DNA of 38,188 bases, from NCBI GenBank assembly GCA_021205455.1, contig JAJPXL010000145.1, forward strand, positions 1 to 38,188. The letters run 5' to 3'. Within the stretch, counting starts at the first letter, position 1; each line of letters opens with the position of its first letter. Source of the stretch: Clostridiales bacterium. GTDB lineage: Bacteria > Bacillota > Clostridia > Oscillospirales > Oscillospiraceae. The notes under the pieces are model-generated. The model made no database searches. It was not told where the DNA came from and saw nothing but the letters and a program-made list of their open reading frames with translations. The translations under genes and the position numbers were made by a program. Shown in pieces: positions 16,097 to 25,414 of the stretch.

Positions 16097-16492
16097 TCAG
16101 ACACGTCTTCTCTTGGGAGGACGGCAACCATTGTGGGGGACGGGGGTGACGTCCTTAATCAGCGTGACCTCCAGACCGGCAGCCTGGAGCGCACGGATGG
16201 CCGCTTCACGTCCCTGACCGGGGCCCTTGACGTACACTTCCACGCTCTTCAGGCCATACTCCTGAGCGGCCTTGGCGGCAGTCTCAGCGGCGGTCTGAGC
16301 GGCAAAGGGAGTGGATTTCCGGGAGCCGCGGAAGCCCATTTCACCGGCAGAGGCCCAGCTCAGCGCGTTGCCCTGCATATCGGTGATGGTCACCATTGTG
16401 TTGTTGAAGGAGGAACGAATATGCACGGCGCCCTTCTCAACATTTTTACGGTCCTTGCGCTTACGCACAACCTTCTTCTTATTGTTAGCCAT
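16097..16492 (-). CDS. rpsK: ribosomal protein uS11
   Basis: 131-residue platform protein of the 30S subunit. Family sequence is clear: '[21 protein letters not shown]', '[21 protein letters not shown]' and the C-terminal '[17 protein letters not shown]'. It lies between rpsM and rpsD with 17- and 24-nt spacers. GGAGGGAAC precedes the ATG. Confidence 0.97.
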   Translation of the reverse strand: MANNKKKVVRKRKDRKNVEKGAVHIRSSFNNTMVTITDMQGNALSWASAGEMGFRGSRKSTPFAAQTAAETAAKAAQEYGLKSVEVYVKGPGQGREAAIRALQAAGLEVTLIKDVTPVPHNGCRPPKRRRV

Positions 16493-16509
16493 GTTTTAAG
16501 TTCCCTCCT

Positions 16510-16878
16510 TTACTTCTTCTTGTTCGCCATGGTCTTGCGGGGGCCCTTACGGGTCCGGGCATTGTTCTTGGAGCTCTGGCCCCGGACGGGCAGCTTCTTA
16601 CGATGGCGGCTGCCGCGGTAGGAACCGATCTCAATGAGGCGCTTGATATCCATAGCGACGTTACGACGCAGGTCACCTTCCACCGTGTAGTGCTTTCCGA
16701 TTTCCTCCCGGAGTGCGCTCTCCTGCTCTTCCGTCAGGTCCCGCACGCGGATATCGGGGTCGATCCCCGTCGCCGCCAAAATCTTTTTGGAGCTGGTCAG
16801 GCCAATGCCATAGATATAGGTCAGGCCGACCTCAATACGCTTGTCTCTCGGCAAGTCAACACCAGAAATACGTGCCAT
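16510..16878 (-). CDS. rpsM: ribosomal protein uS13
   Basis: 122-residue 30S head protein that forms inter-subunit bridges and touches P-site tRNA. It begins '[21 protein letters not shown]' and has the helix-two-turn-helix '[21 protein letters not shown]' followed by the conserved RGQ(R/S)-like '[18 protein letters not shown]' and a Lys tail that reaches tRNA. Located 17 nt after rpmJ. Confidence 0.97.
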   Translation of the reverse strand: MARISGVDLPRDKRIEVGLTYIYGIGLTSSKKILAATGIDPDIRVRDLTEEQESALREEIGKHYTVEGDLRRNVAMDIKRLIEIGSYRGSRHRKKLPVRGQSSKNNARTRKGPRKTMANKKK

Positions 16879-16895
16879 ATGATCAACACACCTCC

Positions 16896-17009
16896 TTAAC
16901 CCTGTCTCTGCTTATGCTTGGGATTCTCACAAATCACCATTACTCTGCCCTTGCGCTTGATGACCTTGCATTTTTCGCACATGGGCTTTACGGACGGTCT
17001 CACTTTCAT
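16896..17009 (-). CDS. rpmJ: ribosomal protein bL36 (zinc form)
   Basis: A 37-residue protein found by translating the gap between infA and rpsM; it begins [15 protein letters not shown] and ends 'KHKQRQG'. Cys11, Cys14, Cys27 and His32 are the zinc ligands, so this is the zinc-containing L36. Normal length. GGAGG lies about 8 nt before the ATG at 17009. Its place after infA is the standard one. Confidence 0.97.
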   Translation of the reverse strand: MKVRPSVKPMCEKCKVIKRKGRVMVICENPKHKQRQG

Positions 17010-17034
17010 CGTTTTTACCTCCTGTTTTGCTTGT

Positions 17035-17071
17035 CACGGAGGGTTCCCTTGTCCAGAGGGCGTGCTCCGTG
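17035..17071 (-). promoter_or_regulatory. hairpin in the infA-rpmJ spacer
   Basis: CACGGAG (17035-17041) pairs perfectly with CTCCGTG (17065-17071), and CCCT (17046-17049) with AGGG (17057-17060) inside. It fills much of the 88-nt spacer before rpmJ. There is no T-tract, so it may be a stability or translation-control element; function is inferred. Confidence 0.45.
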
Positions 17072-17097
17072 GTCCCCGGATGATGAATGTTCCGGGC

Positions 17098-17316
17098 TTA
17101 TTTGCTTCTCCAGGTAATCCGGCCGCGGGTCAGGTCATAAGGGGACATCTGGACTGTCACCTTATCTCCCGGGAGGATCCTGATATAGTTCATTCTGAGC
17201 TTGCCAGAAATGTTCGCCAGAATGGTGTGGCCTTTGCCAATGTCTACCTTAAAAACAGCGTTCGGCAGAGCCTCGATGACCACGCCTTCCAGCTCGATCA
17301 TATCTTCTTTGGACAA
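17098..17316 (-). CDS. infA: translation initiation factor IF-1
   Basis: 72-residue single OB-fold factor that occupies the ribosomal A site during initiation. I start it at TTG 17316: AAGGAGG lies 8 nt upstream, and the resulting protein (starting (M)[18 protein letters not shown]) has exactly the usual IF-1 length. An ATG-initiated reading to 17361 would add 15 residues, include the ribosome site itself and match nothing in the family. Conserved '[23 protein letters not shown]' and '[13 protein letters not shown]' are present. A TTG start may keep expression low. Confidence 0.95.
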   Translation of the reverse strand: MSKEDMIELEGVVIEALPNAVFKVDIGKGHTILANISGKLRMNYIRILPGDKVTVQMSPYDLTRGRITWRSK

Positions 17317-17329
17317 GAGAACGGCCTCC

Positions 17330-17605
17330 TTATATGGGACTTGAATCGCGGAAGGCTGCAAGCGCCCCGCGCAGGGCGCGGTTTGAAATCTTGCCGCCTC
17401 TCTGCAATCTTACGATTGCCGGATGTGCGCTGGTTCCTACGCCCCGGAGGTGCTTCACGCTCTTCCGCTTGGGCGCGTCCAGCTTTCTCCCCTTTCCGTC
17501 CGCCAGCAGACAGTAGCCATCCTCCACGCTCAGCACGCAGAAGAGCTGGCCCTTGTCATGTCCGGCCAAGGAGAGAACGATTTCGTAAGGGTGGATCACT
17601 TCCAT
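17330..17605 (-). CDS. KOW-domain RNA-binding protein (L14e-like)
   Basis: 91-residue protein with a KOW motif: '[39 protein letters not shown]'. It belongs to the small L14e/KOW RNA-binding family that sits between map and infA in many Clostridia; its role is not known but is presumably ribosome-linked. The start at 17605 is 1 nt after the map stop and has GGAG upstream; a longer frame reaching 17689 would lie inside map and is rejected. The basic C-terminal tail ([15 protein letters not shown]) is probably RNA-contacting. Confidence 0.88.
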   Translation of the reverse strand: MEVIHPYEIVLSLAGHDKGQLFCVLSVEDGYCLLADGKGRKLDAPKRKSVKHLRGVGTSAHPAIVRLQRGGKISNRALRGALAAFRDSSPI

Positions 17606-17606
17606 A

Positions 17607-18416
17607 TCAATCTCCGCACCGAGTGAGGATCTCAGGCTCGCCTTCGGTGATGAGAATGGTATTTTCATAATGGGCGGCGTACTTGCCATCGGCCGTTTTC
17701 ACCGTCCAGCCGTCGGGCATCTGCTTGATGTGGCGGGTACCGGCGTTGATCATGGGCTCCACAGCGATGGTCATGTTCTTGACCAGCCGGGGGTTGCCGC
17801 CTATCCGGTGCTCCGTGACGAAGTTGGGAACCTCCGGCGCCTCGTGCATCTTGCTGCCGACGCCGTGGCCCACATACTCCCGGACCACGCCGAACCCGGC
17901 GGCCTCCGCGCAGGTCTGCACCCCTCTTGAGATGTCGCTGACCCGATTCCCGGCCATGGCATAGTGGATGCCGGCCCAGAAGGACTGCTCCGTCACCTCG
18001 ATCAGCCGCTTCGCCTCGTCGCTGATCTGCCCCACGGGGTAGGTACCGGCGCAGTCGCCGTGATATCCCCCGATGGGCAGGCCCGTCTTTTTGTCAATGC
18101 CCTCGTAGCCAATGCAGGCTCCGATGTCGATGGAGACGATGTCCCCCTCCTCCAGCCGACGCTTGCCGGGGATGCCGTGGATGATCTCGTCATTGACTGA
18201 GATACAGGCGGTGCCGGGGAAGCCGTACAGGTGCAGGAAGGAGGGATAGCCTCCGTTGGCAATGATGAACTTGTACATGGCCTTGTCAAGTTCCTTCGTG
18301 GTGATGCCGGGGCGCACCAGGGACGCGCCGTAAGCCCGCGCCTCAGCGGTGAGCTTTCCAGCTTTCCGCATCAGCTCGATTTGCCGTTCCGACTTGATGA
18401 CGATTCGATCAGCCAT
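17607..18416 (-). CDS. map: methionine aminopeptidase, type I
   Basis: 269-residue enzyme that removes the first Met from new proteins using two metal ions. Predicted ligands are Asp97 ('SIDIG'), Asp121 ('HGD'), His184 ('GHGVG'), Glu220 ('AVEPM') and Glu251 ('ENTI'); His80 is the conserved substrate-side residue. Between the two Asp ligands there are 23 residues instead of the usual 10, an insertion of about 13 residues containing 'YEGIDKKTGLPI'. Otherwise normal. It starts 3 nt after adk, indicating coupling. Confidence 0.96.
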   Translation of the reverse strand: MADRIVIKSERQIELMRKAGKLTAEARAYGASLVRPGITTKELDKAMYKFIIANGGYPSFLHLYGFPGTACISVNDEIIHGIPGKRRLEEGDIVSIDIGACIGYEGIDKKTGLPIGGYHGDCAGTYPVGQISDEAKRLIEVTEQSFWAGIHYAMAGNRVSDISRGVQTCAEAAGFGVVREYVGHGVGSKMHEAPEVPNFVTEHRIGGNPRLVKNMTIAVEPMINAGTRHIKQMPDGWTVKTADGKYAAHYENTILITEGEPEILTRCGD

Positions 18417-18419
18417 GCT

Positions 18420-19052
18420 TTATTCACCCAGGACTTTCATAATGGCGGCGTTGACTTCCTCAACGCTGCCCCGTACATCCACCACTTTCAGTAGGCCCCG
18501 CTGGGCATAGAAGCCCTTCAGCGGTTCCGTCTGCTCGTGGTAGGTGGCCAGACGGTTCTTCACCGTCTCAGGCTGGTCGTCCTTGCGCTGGCTCAGGGCC
18601 TCGCCGCACAGGTCGCAGATGCCCTCCTGCCTGGGGGGATTTGCGACGATGTGGTAGGTGGCTCCGCAGGCCGGGCAGGTGCGGCGGCCCGTCATACGCT
18701 GCTCGATCTCCGCGTCGGGTACCTCGATGGATACCACGGCGTCGAACTGAATGCCCGCGTCCTCCAAGGCCTCCGCCTGGGCGATGGTACGGGGAACTCC
18801 GTCCAGAATATAGCCGTTCTGAGCGTCGGCCTCCTGGAGCCGCTCCCCGATGACCCCGATGATGACCTCATCGGGCACCAGGGCGCCGGCGTCCATATAC
18901 GCCTTGGCCTTCAGCCCCACCGGGGTGCCGTTCCGCACAGCGGAACGGAGGATGTTGCCGGTGGAGATGGTGGGGATGTTCAGCTTTTTGCTGATGATTT
19001 CAGCCTGGGTGCCTTTCCCTGCGCCGGGCGCGCCCAACAGAATCAGTTTCAT
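18420..19052 (-). CDS. adk: adenylate kinase (zinc form)
   Basis: 210-residue enzyme that interconverts ATP + AMP and 2 ADP. The P-loop GAPGAGKGT is at residues 7-15. The long LID carries four cysteines, Cys126, Cys129, Cys146 and Cys149 (CPAC...CDLC), the zinc site of Gram-positive adenylate kinases. The family string '[16 protein letters not shown]' is present, with Val where most have Phe ('DGFPRT'). It lies 16 nt after secY. Confidence 0.97.
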   Translation of the reverse strand: MKLILLGAPGAGKGTQAEIISKKLNIPTISTGNILRSAVRNGTPVGLKAKAYMDAGALVPDEVIIGVIGERLQEADAQNGYILDGVPRTIAQAEALEDAGIQFDAVVSIEVPDAEIEQRMTGRRTCPACGATYHIVANPPRQEGICDLCGEALSQRKDDQPETVKNRLATYHEQTEPLKGFYAQRGLLKVVDVRGSVEEVNAAIMKVLGE

Positions 19053-19068
19053 GCCAGGTAGCCTCCCA

Positions 19069-20373
19069 TCAGCTGTTCAGGAAGCCCTTGTAGTGGCGCA
19101 TCATCATCTGCGCCTCCAGCGCTTTCTGGGTATCCAGCGCCACGGAGACCACGATCAGCACAGAGGTGCCGCCGATGGACAGGGCGCTGATTTTGAAGAT
19201 GTTGCCGGTGATGATGGGCAGGATGGCAATGACCATCAGGTACAGGGCGCCGAACATGGTGATGCGGTTCAGCACCTTGTGCAGGAAGTCCGCCGTGGGA
19301 CGGCCGGCCCGGTAGCCGGGGATGAAGCCGCCCTGCTTCTTCAGGTTGTTGGCCACCTCAACGGGGTTGAACTGAATCATGGCGTAGAAGTAGGAGAAGC
19401 CTACGATCAGCAGCGCGTAGATGATGCAGTACAGCACGCCGTCAGTGTCAAACACCGACATAAAGGCAGAATTGGCGAAGCTGGGGACAAAGGCCGCAAT
19501 CGTCGCGGGAATGGAGGCAATCGTCTGGGCGAAGATGATGGGCATCACGCCGGACATATTGACCTTCATGGGGATGTTGGTGGACTGGCCGCCGTACATC
19601 TTCCGCCCCACCACGCGCTTGGCGTACTGGACGGGGATGCGGCGCTCCGCCAGGGAGACGTAGACCACAGCCACCAGAATCAGCACGATACCGATGACGA
19701 TCACCGGCACAAAGGCGGGATGCAGCATCACCGCGTCCTCGTCCGTGGAACCGGCCACCCAGTTGCTCACGCCGGTGTACATATAATACACAGCGTTGGG
19801 CACCCGGGAGAGGATACCGCCGAACAGGATGATGGAGATGCCGTTGCCGACGCCGTACTCGGTGATCTGCTCACCCAACCACATGACGAACACGGAGCCT
19901 GCCGCAAAGGTCAGGACGATGACGATGCCGGCCCAGACAGTGTCGTTGGACAGGAAGTCATAGTACCGGATCATCATATAGTAGCCGAAGGCCTGCAGCA
20001 GGCCCAGGCCCAGGGTGGTGTAACGGGTGATTTGCTCCAGGCGTTTCCGGCCCCGCTCACCGCCGTCCCGCTGCATCCGCTCCAGGGCGGGGATGGCAAC
20101 GGTCAGCAGCTGAATAATGATGGATGCGTTGATATAGGGCTGGATGCTGAGGGCCAGCATGGTGGCGCTGCCGTAGCCGCCGCCGCTCATGACGTTCAAC
20201 AGGCCGAGGATGTTGCTCCCCTGTGCGTTGAAATAGCTCTGCAGGCTGGCCGTGTCGATAAACGGGACGGGGATGTTATTGCCCAGGCGGAAGATCAGCA
20301 GGATGAAAGCGACGAAGAGCAATTTCTTACGCAGCTCAGGAATTTTCCAAGCGGTACGAATCGTCTCAATCAC
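19069..20373 (-). CDS. secY: SecY, protein-conducting channel subunit
   Basis: 434-residue core of the Sec translocon with ten predicted membrane spans. It begins '[20 protein letters not shown]', typical of Clostridia, and contains '[12 protein letters not shown]', '[25 protein letters not shown]' and '[17 protein letters not shown]'. The start is GTG at 20373, directly after the rplO stop (TAAGTG) with GAGGTGATC in the end of rplO as ribosome site. This tight coupling links channel and ribosome production. Confidence 0.97.
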   Translation of the reverse strand: MIETIRTAWKIPELRKKLLFVAFILLIFRLGNNIPVPFIDTASLQSYFNAQGSNILGLLNVMSGGGYGSATMLALSIQPYINASIIIQLLTVAIPALERMQRDGGERGRKRLEQITRYTTLGLGLLQAFGYYMMIRYYDFLSNDTVWAGIVIVLTFAAGSVFVMWLGEQITEYGVGNGISIILFGGILSRVPNAVYYMYTGVSNWVAGSTDEDAVMLHPAFVPVIVIGIVLILVAVVYVSLAERRIPVQYAKRVVGRKMYGGQSTNIPMKVNMSGVMPIIFAQTIASIPATIAAFVPSFANSAFMSVFDTDGVLYCIIYALLIVGFSYFYAMIQFNPVEVANNLKKQGGFIPGYRAGRPTADFLHKVLNRITMFGALYLMVIAILPIITGNIFKISALSIGGTSVLIVVSVALDTQKALEAQMMMRHYKGFLNS

Positions 20374-20814
20374 TTAGATCACCTCGGCCTTTCCTCCAGC
20401 AGCTTCAATTTTCTCCTTTGCGGATGCAGAGAAGGCGGTGGCCTGGACAGTCAGCTTCCTGGTCAGCTCACCGTTGCCCAGGATTTTTACCCCGTACTTG
20501 CACTGCGTCACCACACCGGCGTCCAGCAGGGACTGGAGGTTGACGGTGGCCCCGTCCTCAAACTTGTTCAGGGCGGAGACGTTGATGGCAGTCAGGGGCT
20601 TTGCGAAAATGTTGTTAAAGCCGCGCTTGGGCAGCCGACGGGCCAGAGGCATCTGGCCGCCCTCGAAGCCGATGCGGACATGGCCGCCGCTGCGGGCCTT
20701 CTGGCCCTTATGGCCGCGGCCTGCGGTCTTGCCGTTGCCGGTGCCGGCTCCACGGCCCTTCCGCTTGCCGACCTTGGTAGAACCGGCGGCAGGAGACAGG
20801 TTGTAGAGTTCCAT
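20374..20814 (-). CDS. rplO: ribosomal protein uL15
   Basis: 146-residue large-subunit protein. The N-terminal Gly/Arg/Lys-rich extension '[28 protein letters not shown]' threads into 23S rRNA; the globular domain follows from '[17 protein letters not shown]'. Normal length. Overlaps functionally with the secY start, no spacer. Confidence 0.97.
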   Translation of the reverse strand: MELYNLSPAAGSTKVGKRKGRGAGTGNGKTAGRGHKGQKARSGGHVRIGFEGGQMPLARRLPKRGFNNIFAKPLTAINVSALNKFEDGATVNLQSLLDAGVVTQCKYGVKILGNGELTRKLTVQATAFSASAKEKIEAAGGKAEVI

Positions 20815-20827
20815 GGTTCTGTCCTCC

Positions 20828-21010
20828 TTACTGCTCCTCGGTCACCTGGAGCAGGTAACCGATCTGAGCGATCTTGCCGCGGGTGGCGGCGTTGTCGGGC
20901 TGCACAGTGGTGTCGCCAATCTTGCGCAGGCCCAGAGCAGCGGCGGTCGCCTTATGGGCGGCGATTCTGCCGTTCAGGCTCTTGACGAGCTTAATATTGA
21001 TGTTTGCCAT
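20828..21010 (-). CDS. rpmD: ribosomal protein uL30
   Basis: 60-residue protein starting '[32 protein letters not shown]' and containing '[22 protein letters not shown]', the complete L30 family pattern. It lies in the usual place between rpsE and rplO with 13-14 nt spacers and AGGAGG sites. Confidence 0.97.
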   Translation of the reverse strand: MANINIKLVKSLNGRIAAHKATAAALGLRKIGDTTVQPDNAATRGKIAQIGYLLQVTEEQ

Positions 21011-21024
21011 TGTCGTCAGCCTCC

Positions 21025-21522
21025 TTACAGAATCTCTTCCACGCGCTTGCCGCGGGTGGCGGCAACCTGCTCGGGGGTGCGCAGCTCCTTCAGCGCGGCG
21101 AAGGTGGCCGCCACCACGTTCTCAGCGGTGTGGGAGCGCAGGCACTTGGTGCGGATGTCGGAAATACCGGCAGCTTCCATGACGGCACGGACGGGGCCGC
21201 CGGCGATGACGCCGGTACCGGCGGAAGCAGGCTTGAGCAGGATACGGCCGGCGGCATACTCACCGATGACCTCGTGGGGGATGGTGGTGCCGGACATGGC
21301 GACGGTGATCATGTTCTTCTTCGCGTCCTCGATGCCCTTGCGGATGGCCTCGGGGACCTCGGCGGCCTTGCCGATGCCGAAGCCCACCTTGCCCTTGCCG
21401 TCACCGATGACCATCAGTGCGGAGAACTTGGAGACCCGGCCGCCCTTGACGGTCTTGCTGACGCGGTTCAGATAGACCAGCTTTTCAATATATTCGCTGG
21501 CCTCTTTTTCATATCTAGGCAT
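21025..21522 (-). CDS. rpsE: ribosomal protein uS5
   Basis: 165-residue 30S protein involved in decoding accuracy. The start at 21522 ([20 protein letters not shown]) has GGAGGAAACAGT upstream; a further ATG six codons earlier overlaps the rplR end and lacks a site. The double-stranded RNA-binding domain ('[32 protein letters not shown]') and the C-terminal S5 domain ('[26 protein letters not shown]') are complete. Confidence 0.97.
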   Translation of the reverse strand: MPRYEKEASEYIEKLVYLNRVSKTVKGGRVSKFSALMVIGDGKGKVGFGIGKAAEVPEAIRKGIEDAKKNMITVAMSGTTIPHEVIGEYAAGRILLKPASAGTGVIAGGPVRAVMEAAGISDIRTKCLRSHTAENVVAATFAALKELRTPEQVAATRGKRVEEIL

Positions 21523-21539
21523 ACTGTTTCCTCCTCCCA

Positions 21540-21899
21540 TCAGAATTGCAGGCCGCCCTCACGGGCGCCTTCAGCCAGAGCCTGGACACGGCCGTGATAG
21601 ACATAACCGCCGCGGTCAAAGACCACAGTGTCAATGCCCTTGGCCTTGGCACGCTCTGCCACGTTTTTGCCCACCTGACGGGCGGCATCCTTCTTATCGC
21701 CGTCACAGGTGAAGCCCTTATCCAGGGAGGATGCGGAAGCCAGCGTCACGCCGTTCACATCGTCGATGACCTGGGCGTAGATGTTGGTTTCGCTGCGGAA
21801 TACGTTCAAACGGGGTCTCTCGGGCGTGCCGGAGATTTTGGCACGGACGCGCTTATGCCGCTTCAAACGCTGCGCGTTGGTATTGGGACGAGCAATCAT
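21540..21899 (-). CDS. rplR: ribosomal protein uL18
   Basis: 119-residue 5S-rRNA-binding protein of the central protuberance. Basic N terminus '[24 protein letters not shown]', then 'NIYAQVIDD', '[44 protein letters not shown]', the standard ending. It lies between rplF and rpsE. Confidence 0.97.
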   Translation of the reverse strand: MIARPNTNAQRLKRHKRVRAKISGTPERPRLNVFRSETNIYAQVIDDVNGVTLASASSLDKGFTCDGDKKDAARQVGKNVAERAKAKGIDTVVFDRGGYVYHGRVQALAEGAREGGLQF

Positions 21900-21913
21900 T
21901 TAGGCACACCTCC

Positions 21914-22462
21914 TTATTTCTTCTTGGCGCCGGTCTTGCCTTCCTTGCGGCGGATGACTTCATCGGCGTATTTGATGCCCTTGCCCTTGTAAGGCTCAGG
22001 CGGTCTCTTGCCGCGGATAACGGCGGCGAACTGGCCCACGGCCTGCTTATCGCAGCCGCGCACCACGATGGTGTTGGCGTCGGGCACTTCCATGGTGATG
22101 CCCGGGATCTCCTCCACCACCACGTCATGGGAATAGCCCAGCTTCATGGTGACGGCGGTGCCCTTCTTCTCCACACGATAGCCAATGCCGTTGATCTGGA
22201 GGGTCTTGGTGAAGGTTTCGTGGCAGCCCACCACCATATTGTGCAGCAGCGCACGGGTGGTTCCGTGGAGGGAACGCATCTCCTTGCTGTCATTGGGGCG
22301 GGTGACCAGCAGCTCAGTCCCTTCCTGCTTGATGGTCAGGCTGGGGTTGAAGGCCCGCTGCATTTCACCCTTGGGGCCCTTGACCGTCACCAGATTGCCG
22401 TCGGCAATGGTGACGGTGACACCGGCGGGGACGGTAATCGGCGCTCTTCCTACTCGAGACAT
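21914..22462 (-). CDS. rplF: ribosomal protein uL6
   Basis: 182-residue two-domain protein near the factor-binding site. It begins 'MSRVGRAPITVPAGVTVTI' and contains 'VKGPKGEMQRAF' and the second-domain signature 'PEPYKGKGIKYADEVIRRKEGKTGAKKK'. Normal length; 15 nt after rpsH. Confidence 0.97.
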   Translation of the reverse strand: MSRVGRAPITVPAGVTVTIADGNLVTVKGPKGEMQRAFNPSLTIKQEGTELLVTRPNDSKEMRSLHGTTRALLHNMVVGCHETFTKTLQINGIGYRVEKKGTAVTMKLGYSHDVVVEEIPGITMEVPDANTIVVRGCDKQAVGQFAAVIRGKRPPEPYKGKGIKYADEVIRRKEGKTGAKKK

Positions 22463-22477
22463 AATACGATACCCTCC

Positions 22478-22873
22478 TTACCAAACAAACGCCAGGACTT
22501 CGCCGCCGACGTGCTGCTCACGGGCAGCTTTGTCGGTCAGGACGCCCTTTGAGGTGGATACGATGGCGATGCCCAGGCCGTGAAGCACCTTGGGCAGCTC
22601 GTCAGCGCCGGCATAGACCCGCAGGCCGGGCTTGGAGACCCGACGCAGGCCGGTGATGGCGCGCTCGTTGCCGTTGTACTTCAGGGTGATGCGGATGATG
22701 CCCTGGGTGCCATCGTCGATGAGCTGATAATTCTTGATATAGCCCTCATCCAGCAGAATCTTGGCGATGGCCTTCTTCATGTTGGACGCGGGAACATCGA
22801 CGGTGCTGTGCTTCGCGTTGCTCGCATTGCGAATCCGGGTCAGCATATCAGCAATAGGGTCTGTGATGTGCAT
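22478..22873 (-). CDS. rpsH: ribosomal protein uS8
   Basis: 131-residue primary 16S rRNA-binding protein. '[22 protein letters not shown]' and '[31 protein letters not shown]' mark the two ends of the fold. In E. coli S8 is the translational repressor of the spc operon. Here the gene is preceded by an unusually long (168 nt), foldable spacer, which would be a natural place for feedback, though this is inference. Confidence 0.97.
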   Translation of the reverse strand: MHITDPIADMLTRIRNASNAKHSTVDVPASNMKKAIAKILLDEGYIKNYQLIDDGTQGIIRITLKYNGNERAITGLRRVSKPGLRVYAGADELPKVLHGLGIAIVSTSKGVLTDKAAREQHVGGEVLAFVW

Positions 22874-23041
22874 GATTGAATGACCTCCTTAACATGGATG
22901 GTTACAGGGGTTTCAGCGTTTCGCTTAGATGCCCTCTGTTCAAAGCGCCAGGGTATCAGGGGAACCTTGGGCTGACGCCCGGAGGCGGGCCGGGTATTCC
23001 GCCTGACTTCTGACGCTGGTTGACGAATTTGGTTCCCTGAT
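22874..23041 (-). promoter_or_regulatory. long foldable spacer before rpsH, candidate cis-regulatory RNA
   Basis: 168 nt without a gene inside an operon whose other junctions are mostly under 25 nt. TCAGGGGAACC (22956-22966) can pair with GGTTCCCTGA (23031-23040) apart from one bulged base, enclosing a local hairpin GCCCG/CGGGC (22977-22981 with 22986-22990). A further AGCG-TTT-CGCT hairpin lies at 22915-22925, closer to the rpsH start. AAGGAGG for rpsH follows the folded part. No promoter or T-tract is evident. Confidence 0.5.
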
Positions 23042-23227
23042 TTACCAGGAAGCCTTCTTCACGCCAGGGATCTCGCCCTTATAGGCCAGCTCCCGGAAGC
23101 AGATGCGGCAGACGCCGTAGTTGCGCAGGTAGGCGTGGGGACGGCCGCAGATCTTGCAGCGGTTGTAGCGGCGAGTGGAGTACTTCGGCTCTCTCTGCTG
23201 CTTCAGTTTCATAGAAAGTTTCGCCAT
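23042..23227 (-). CDS. rpsN: ribosomal protein uS14, type Z
   Basis: 61-residue short S14 with the zinc ligands Cys24, Cys27, Cys40 and Cys43 (CKIC...CRIC). This is the zinc-dependent form; no zinc-free paralogue is in the window. Ends '[11 protein letters not shown]', standard. GGAG precedes the ATG. Confidence 0.97.
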   Translation of the reverse strand: MAKLSMKLKQQREPKYSTRRYNRCKICGRPHAYLRNYGVCRICFRELAYKGEIPGVKKASW

Positions 23228-23242
23228 AATGTTCTCCTCTCG

Positions 23243-23782
23243 TTATTTCGCAAAGGGTGCGCCCAGCTGGCCCAGCAGGTCCCGGGCTTCCTCGTCGGTC
23301 TCGGCGGTGGTGACAAAGACCACGTTCATGCCGCGGATCTTGTCGATTTTGTCGTACTCGATCTCGGGGAAGATCAGCTGCTCCTTGATGCCTAGGGCAT
23401 AGTTGCCGCGGCCGTCGAAGGCGTCGGGATTGATGCCCCGGAAGTCACGGACACGGGGGAGGGCGATGTTGAACAGACGGTCCACAAACTCCCACATCTT
23501 GTCCTGACGCAGGGTCACCTTCACGCCGATGGGCATTCCCTCACGCAGCTTGAAGTTTGCGATGGACTTCTTGGCCTTGACGACGACGGGCTTCTGGCCG
23601 GTGATGGTGGCGATGTCGCCCACCACGGCGTCCATGACCTTGGCGTTCTCCTTGGCTTCGCCAACGCCCACATTCACCACAACCTTGACCAGCTTGGGGA
23701 TCTGCATGACGCTCTTGTAGCCATACTTCTGCATGAGTGCAGGAGCGATCTCGGCATTGTACTTATCCTTTAAAACAGGCAT
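23243..23782 (-). CDS. rplE: ribosomal protein uL5
   Basis: 179-residue 5S-rRNA-binding protein that touches P-site tRNA. '[22 protein letters not shown]' and '[30 protein letters not shown]' are the diagnostic strings. Normal length; 19 nt after rplX. Confidence 0.97.
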   Translation of the reverse strand: MPVLKDKYNAEIAPALMQKYGYKSVMQIPKLVKVVVNVGVGEAKENAKVMDAVVGDIATITGQKPVVVKAKKSIANFKLREGMPIGVKVTLRQDKMWEFVDRLFNIALPRVRDFRGINPDAFDGRGNYALGIKEQLIFPEIEYDKIDKIRGMNVVFVTTAETDEEARDLLGQLGAPFAK

Positions 23783-23801
23783 GGTTCGTTACGCTCCTTT
23801 C

Positions 23802-24113
23802 TCAGATTTCTTCGCCGCACTTCTTGCAGGCGCGGACTTTCTTGCCGTCCACGAACTTGTGGCCGACGCGGGTGGGCTTGCCGCACTTGGGGCAGACCAG
23901 CATGACCTTGCAGGCATACAGGGCGCCCTCCTTCTGGATGATGCCGCCCTCGTCGCCCTGGCGCTGGGGCTTGGTGTGACGGGACTGGATGTTGACGCCC
24001 TTCACAATGACCTTGCCCTCGGCGGGCATGGCGGTCAGGACCTCACCGGTCTTACCGGCGTCCTTGCCGCTGAGGACGATGACGTTATCGCCCCGCTTGA
24101 TGTTCATCTTCAT
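23802..24113 (-). CDS. rplX: ribosomal protein uL24
   Basis: 103-residue assembly initiator with a KOW motif 'GDNVIVLSGKDAGKTGEV'. Unlike E. coli L24 it has CxxC pairs, 'CPKCGKPTRVG' and 'CKKCGEEI', an apparent zinc site common in Firmicutes. Located between rplN and rplE. Confidence 0.97.
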   Translation of the reverse strand: MKMNIKRGDNVIVLSGKDAGKTGEVLTAMPAEGKVIVKGVNIQSRHTKPQRQGDEGGIIQKEGALYACKVMLVCPKCGKPTRVGHKFVDGKKVRACKKCGEEI

Positions 24114-24127
24114 ATCTCGGTACCCCC

Positions 24128-24496
24128 TTAAATCACTTCGGGAGCCAGGGACAGGATTCTCAGATAATCCTTGTCACGCAGCTCGCGGGCCACCGGGCCA
24201 AAGATACGGGTGCCCACAGGGGTCTTATCCTCCTTGATGAGAACGGCAGCGTTCTCGTCAAAGCGGACATAGGAGCCATCTGCACGGCGCACACCGCGGA
24301 CGGAGCGGACGACAACGGCCTTCACCACATCGCCCTTTTTGACCTGACCGCCGGGGGCAGCCTTACGGACGGAGGCAACCACGGTGTCGCCGATGTTGCC
24401 ATACTTCCGCTTGGAGCCGCCCAGTACGCGGATGGTCTTAATCATTTTGGCGCCGGTATTATCGGCAACCTTCAGATAGGATTCTTCCTGAATCAT
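24128..24496 (-). CDS. rplN: ribosomal protein uL14
   Basis: 122-residue protein at the subunit interface. '[37 protein letters not shown]' and '[26 protein letters not shown]'-like ending are diagnostic. Binding site for silencing factor RsfS in other bacteria. 12 nt after rpsQ. Confidence 0.97.
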   Translation of the reverse strand: MIQEESYLKVADNTGAKMIKTIRVLGGSKRKYGNIGDTVVASVRKAAPGGQVKKGDVVKAVVVRSVRGVRRADGSYVRFDENAAVLIKEDKTPVGTRIFGPVARELRDKDYLRILSLAPEVI

Positions 24497-24508
24497 ACCG
24501 GTACCTCC

Positions 24509-24766
24509 TTACTTTGCCTTCTCGATGATTTCAACCAGTCTCCAGCGCTTATCCTTGGACAGGGGGCGGGTCTCCATCACGCTGACGCGGTCGCCCACAT
24601 GGGCCTGGTTCAGCTCGTCGTGGGCCTTCAGCTTATAGGTTCTCTTGACGATTTTCTTGTACAGGGGATGGGCCACGCGGTCGGCAATGGCCACAACAAT
24701 CGTCTTATCCATCTTATCGGAAACAACCAGGCCGACTCTGGTTTTGCGGGAAGAAGTTCTTGCCAT
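24509..24766 (-). CDS. rpsQ: ribosomal protein uS17
   Basis: 85-residue OB-fold protein binding 16S rRNA. Start at 24766 ([25 protein letters not shown]) with AGGAGGGATCAACT upstream; the open frame that continues further lies inside rpmC and is rejected. Contains '[39 protein letters not shown]', the full family pattern. Confidence 0.97.
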   Translation of the reverse strand: MARTSSRKTRVGLVVSDKMDKTIVVAIADRVAHPLYKKIVKRTYKLKAHDELNQAHVGDRVSVMETRPLSKDKRWRLVEIIEKAK

Positions 24767-24779
24767 AGTTGATCCCTCC

Positions 24780-24986
24780 TTACTGCTCGGTGGAAGCAGC
24801 AATCTGCTTCTCACGGATGATTGTCTTGACCCGGGCGATGTCCTTCTTGACATCAGCGATACGGCCGGGATTGTTCAGCTGATTGGTGGCGTTTTGAAAG
24901 CGCAGCTCGAACAGCTCTTTCTTCAGCTCCACCAGCTTGGTGTCCAGCTCAGCGGGGGTCATGCCGCGAACGTCAACAGCCTTCAT
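24780..24986 (-). CDS. rpmC: ribosomal protein uL29
   Basis: 68-residue two-helix protein at the tunnel exit, a docking site for SRP and trigger factor. '[49 protein letters not shown]' is characteristic. Its ATG overlaps the rplP stop as TAATG, so translation is coupled. Confidence 0.97.
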   Translation of the reverse strand: MKAVDVRGMTPAELDTKLVELKKELFELRFQNATNQLNNPGRIADVKKDIARVKTIIREKQIAASTEQ

Positions 24987-25414
24987 TACGCTTCAACCTC
25001 CTCTGCCGCTTCTTTCTTGATGATCTTGGTCTTGATGGGCAGCTTATACGCAGCCAGGCGCAGAGCCTCCCGGGCGGCCTCCTCGGAGACGCCGGCGATC
25101 TCAAACATCACACGGCCGGGCTTCACCACGGCCACCCAGAACTCAGGGGAGCCTTTGCCTTTGCCCATACGGGTTTCGGCGGGCTGCTTGGTGATGGGCT
25201 TATCGGGGAAAATCTTAATCCAGATTTTGCCGCCACGCTTGGTGCTGCGGCTCATGGTGACACGGGCCGCTTCGATCTGACGGGAGGTGATCCACGCCGG
25301 CTCCAGAGCCTGCAGGCCGTACTCGCCATAGCTGACCGTGTTGCCGCGGCTGGCTTTGCCGGTCATGCGCCCGCGCATCTGCTTGCGGTACTTGACCCTC
25401 TTCGGCATCAGCAT
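24986..25414 (-). CDS. rplP: ribosomal protein uL16
   Basis: 142-residue protein near the A-site tRNA elbow. It starts '[21 protein letters not shown]' and contains '[24 protein letters not shown]' and '[25 protein letters not shown]'. The ATG overlaps the rpsC stop (TAATG); the ribosome site GGAGGAGA is in the end of rpsC. Confidence 0.97.
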   Translation of the reverse strand: MLMPKRVKYRKQMRGRMTGKASRGNTVSYGEYGLQALEPAWITSRQIEAARVTMSRSTKRGGKIWIKIFPDKPITKQPAETRMGKGKGSPEFWVAVVKPGRVMFEIAGVSEEAAREALRLAAYKLPIKTKIIKKEAAEEVEA

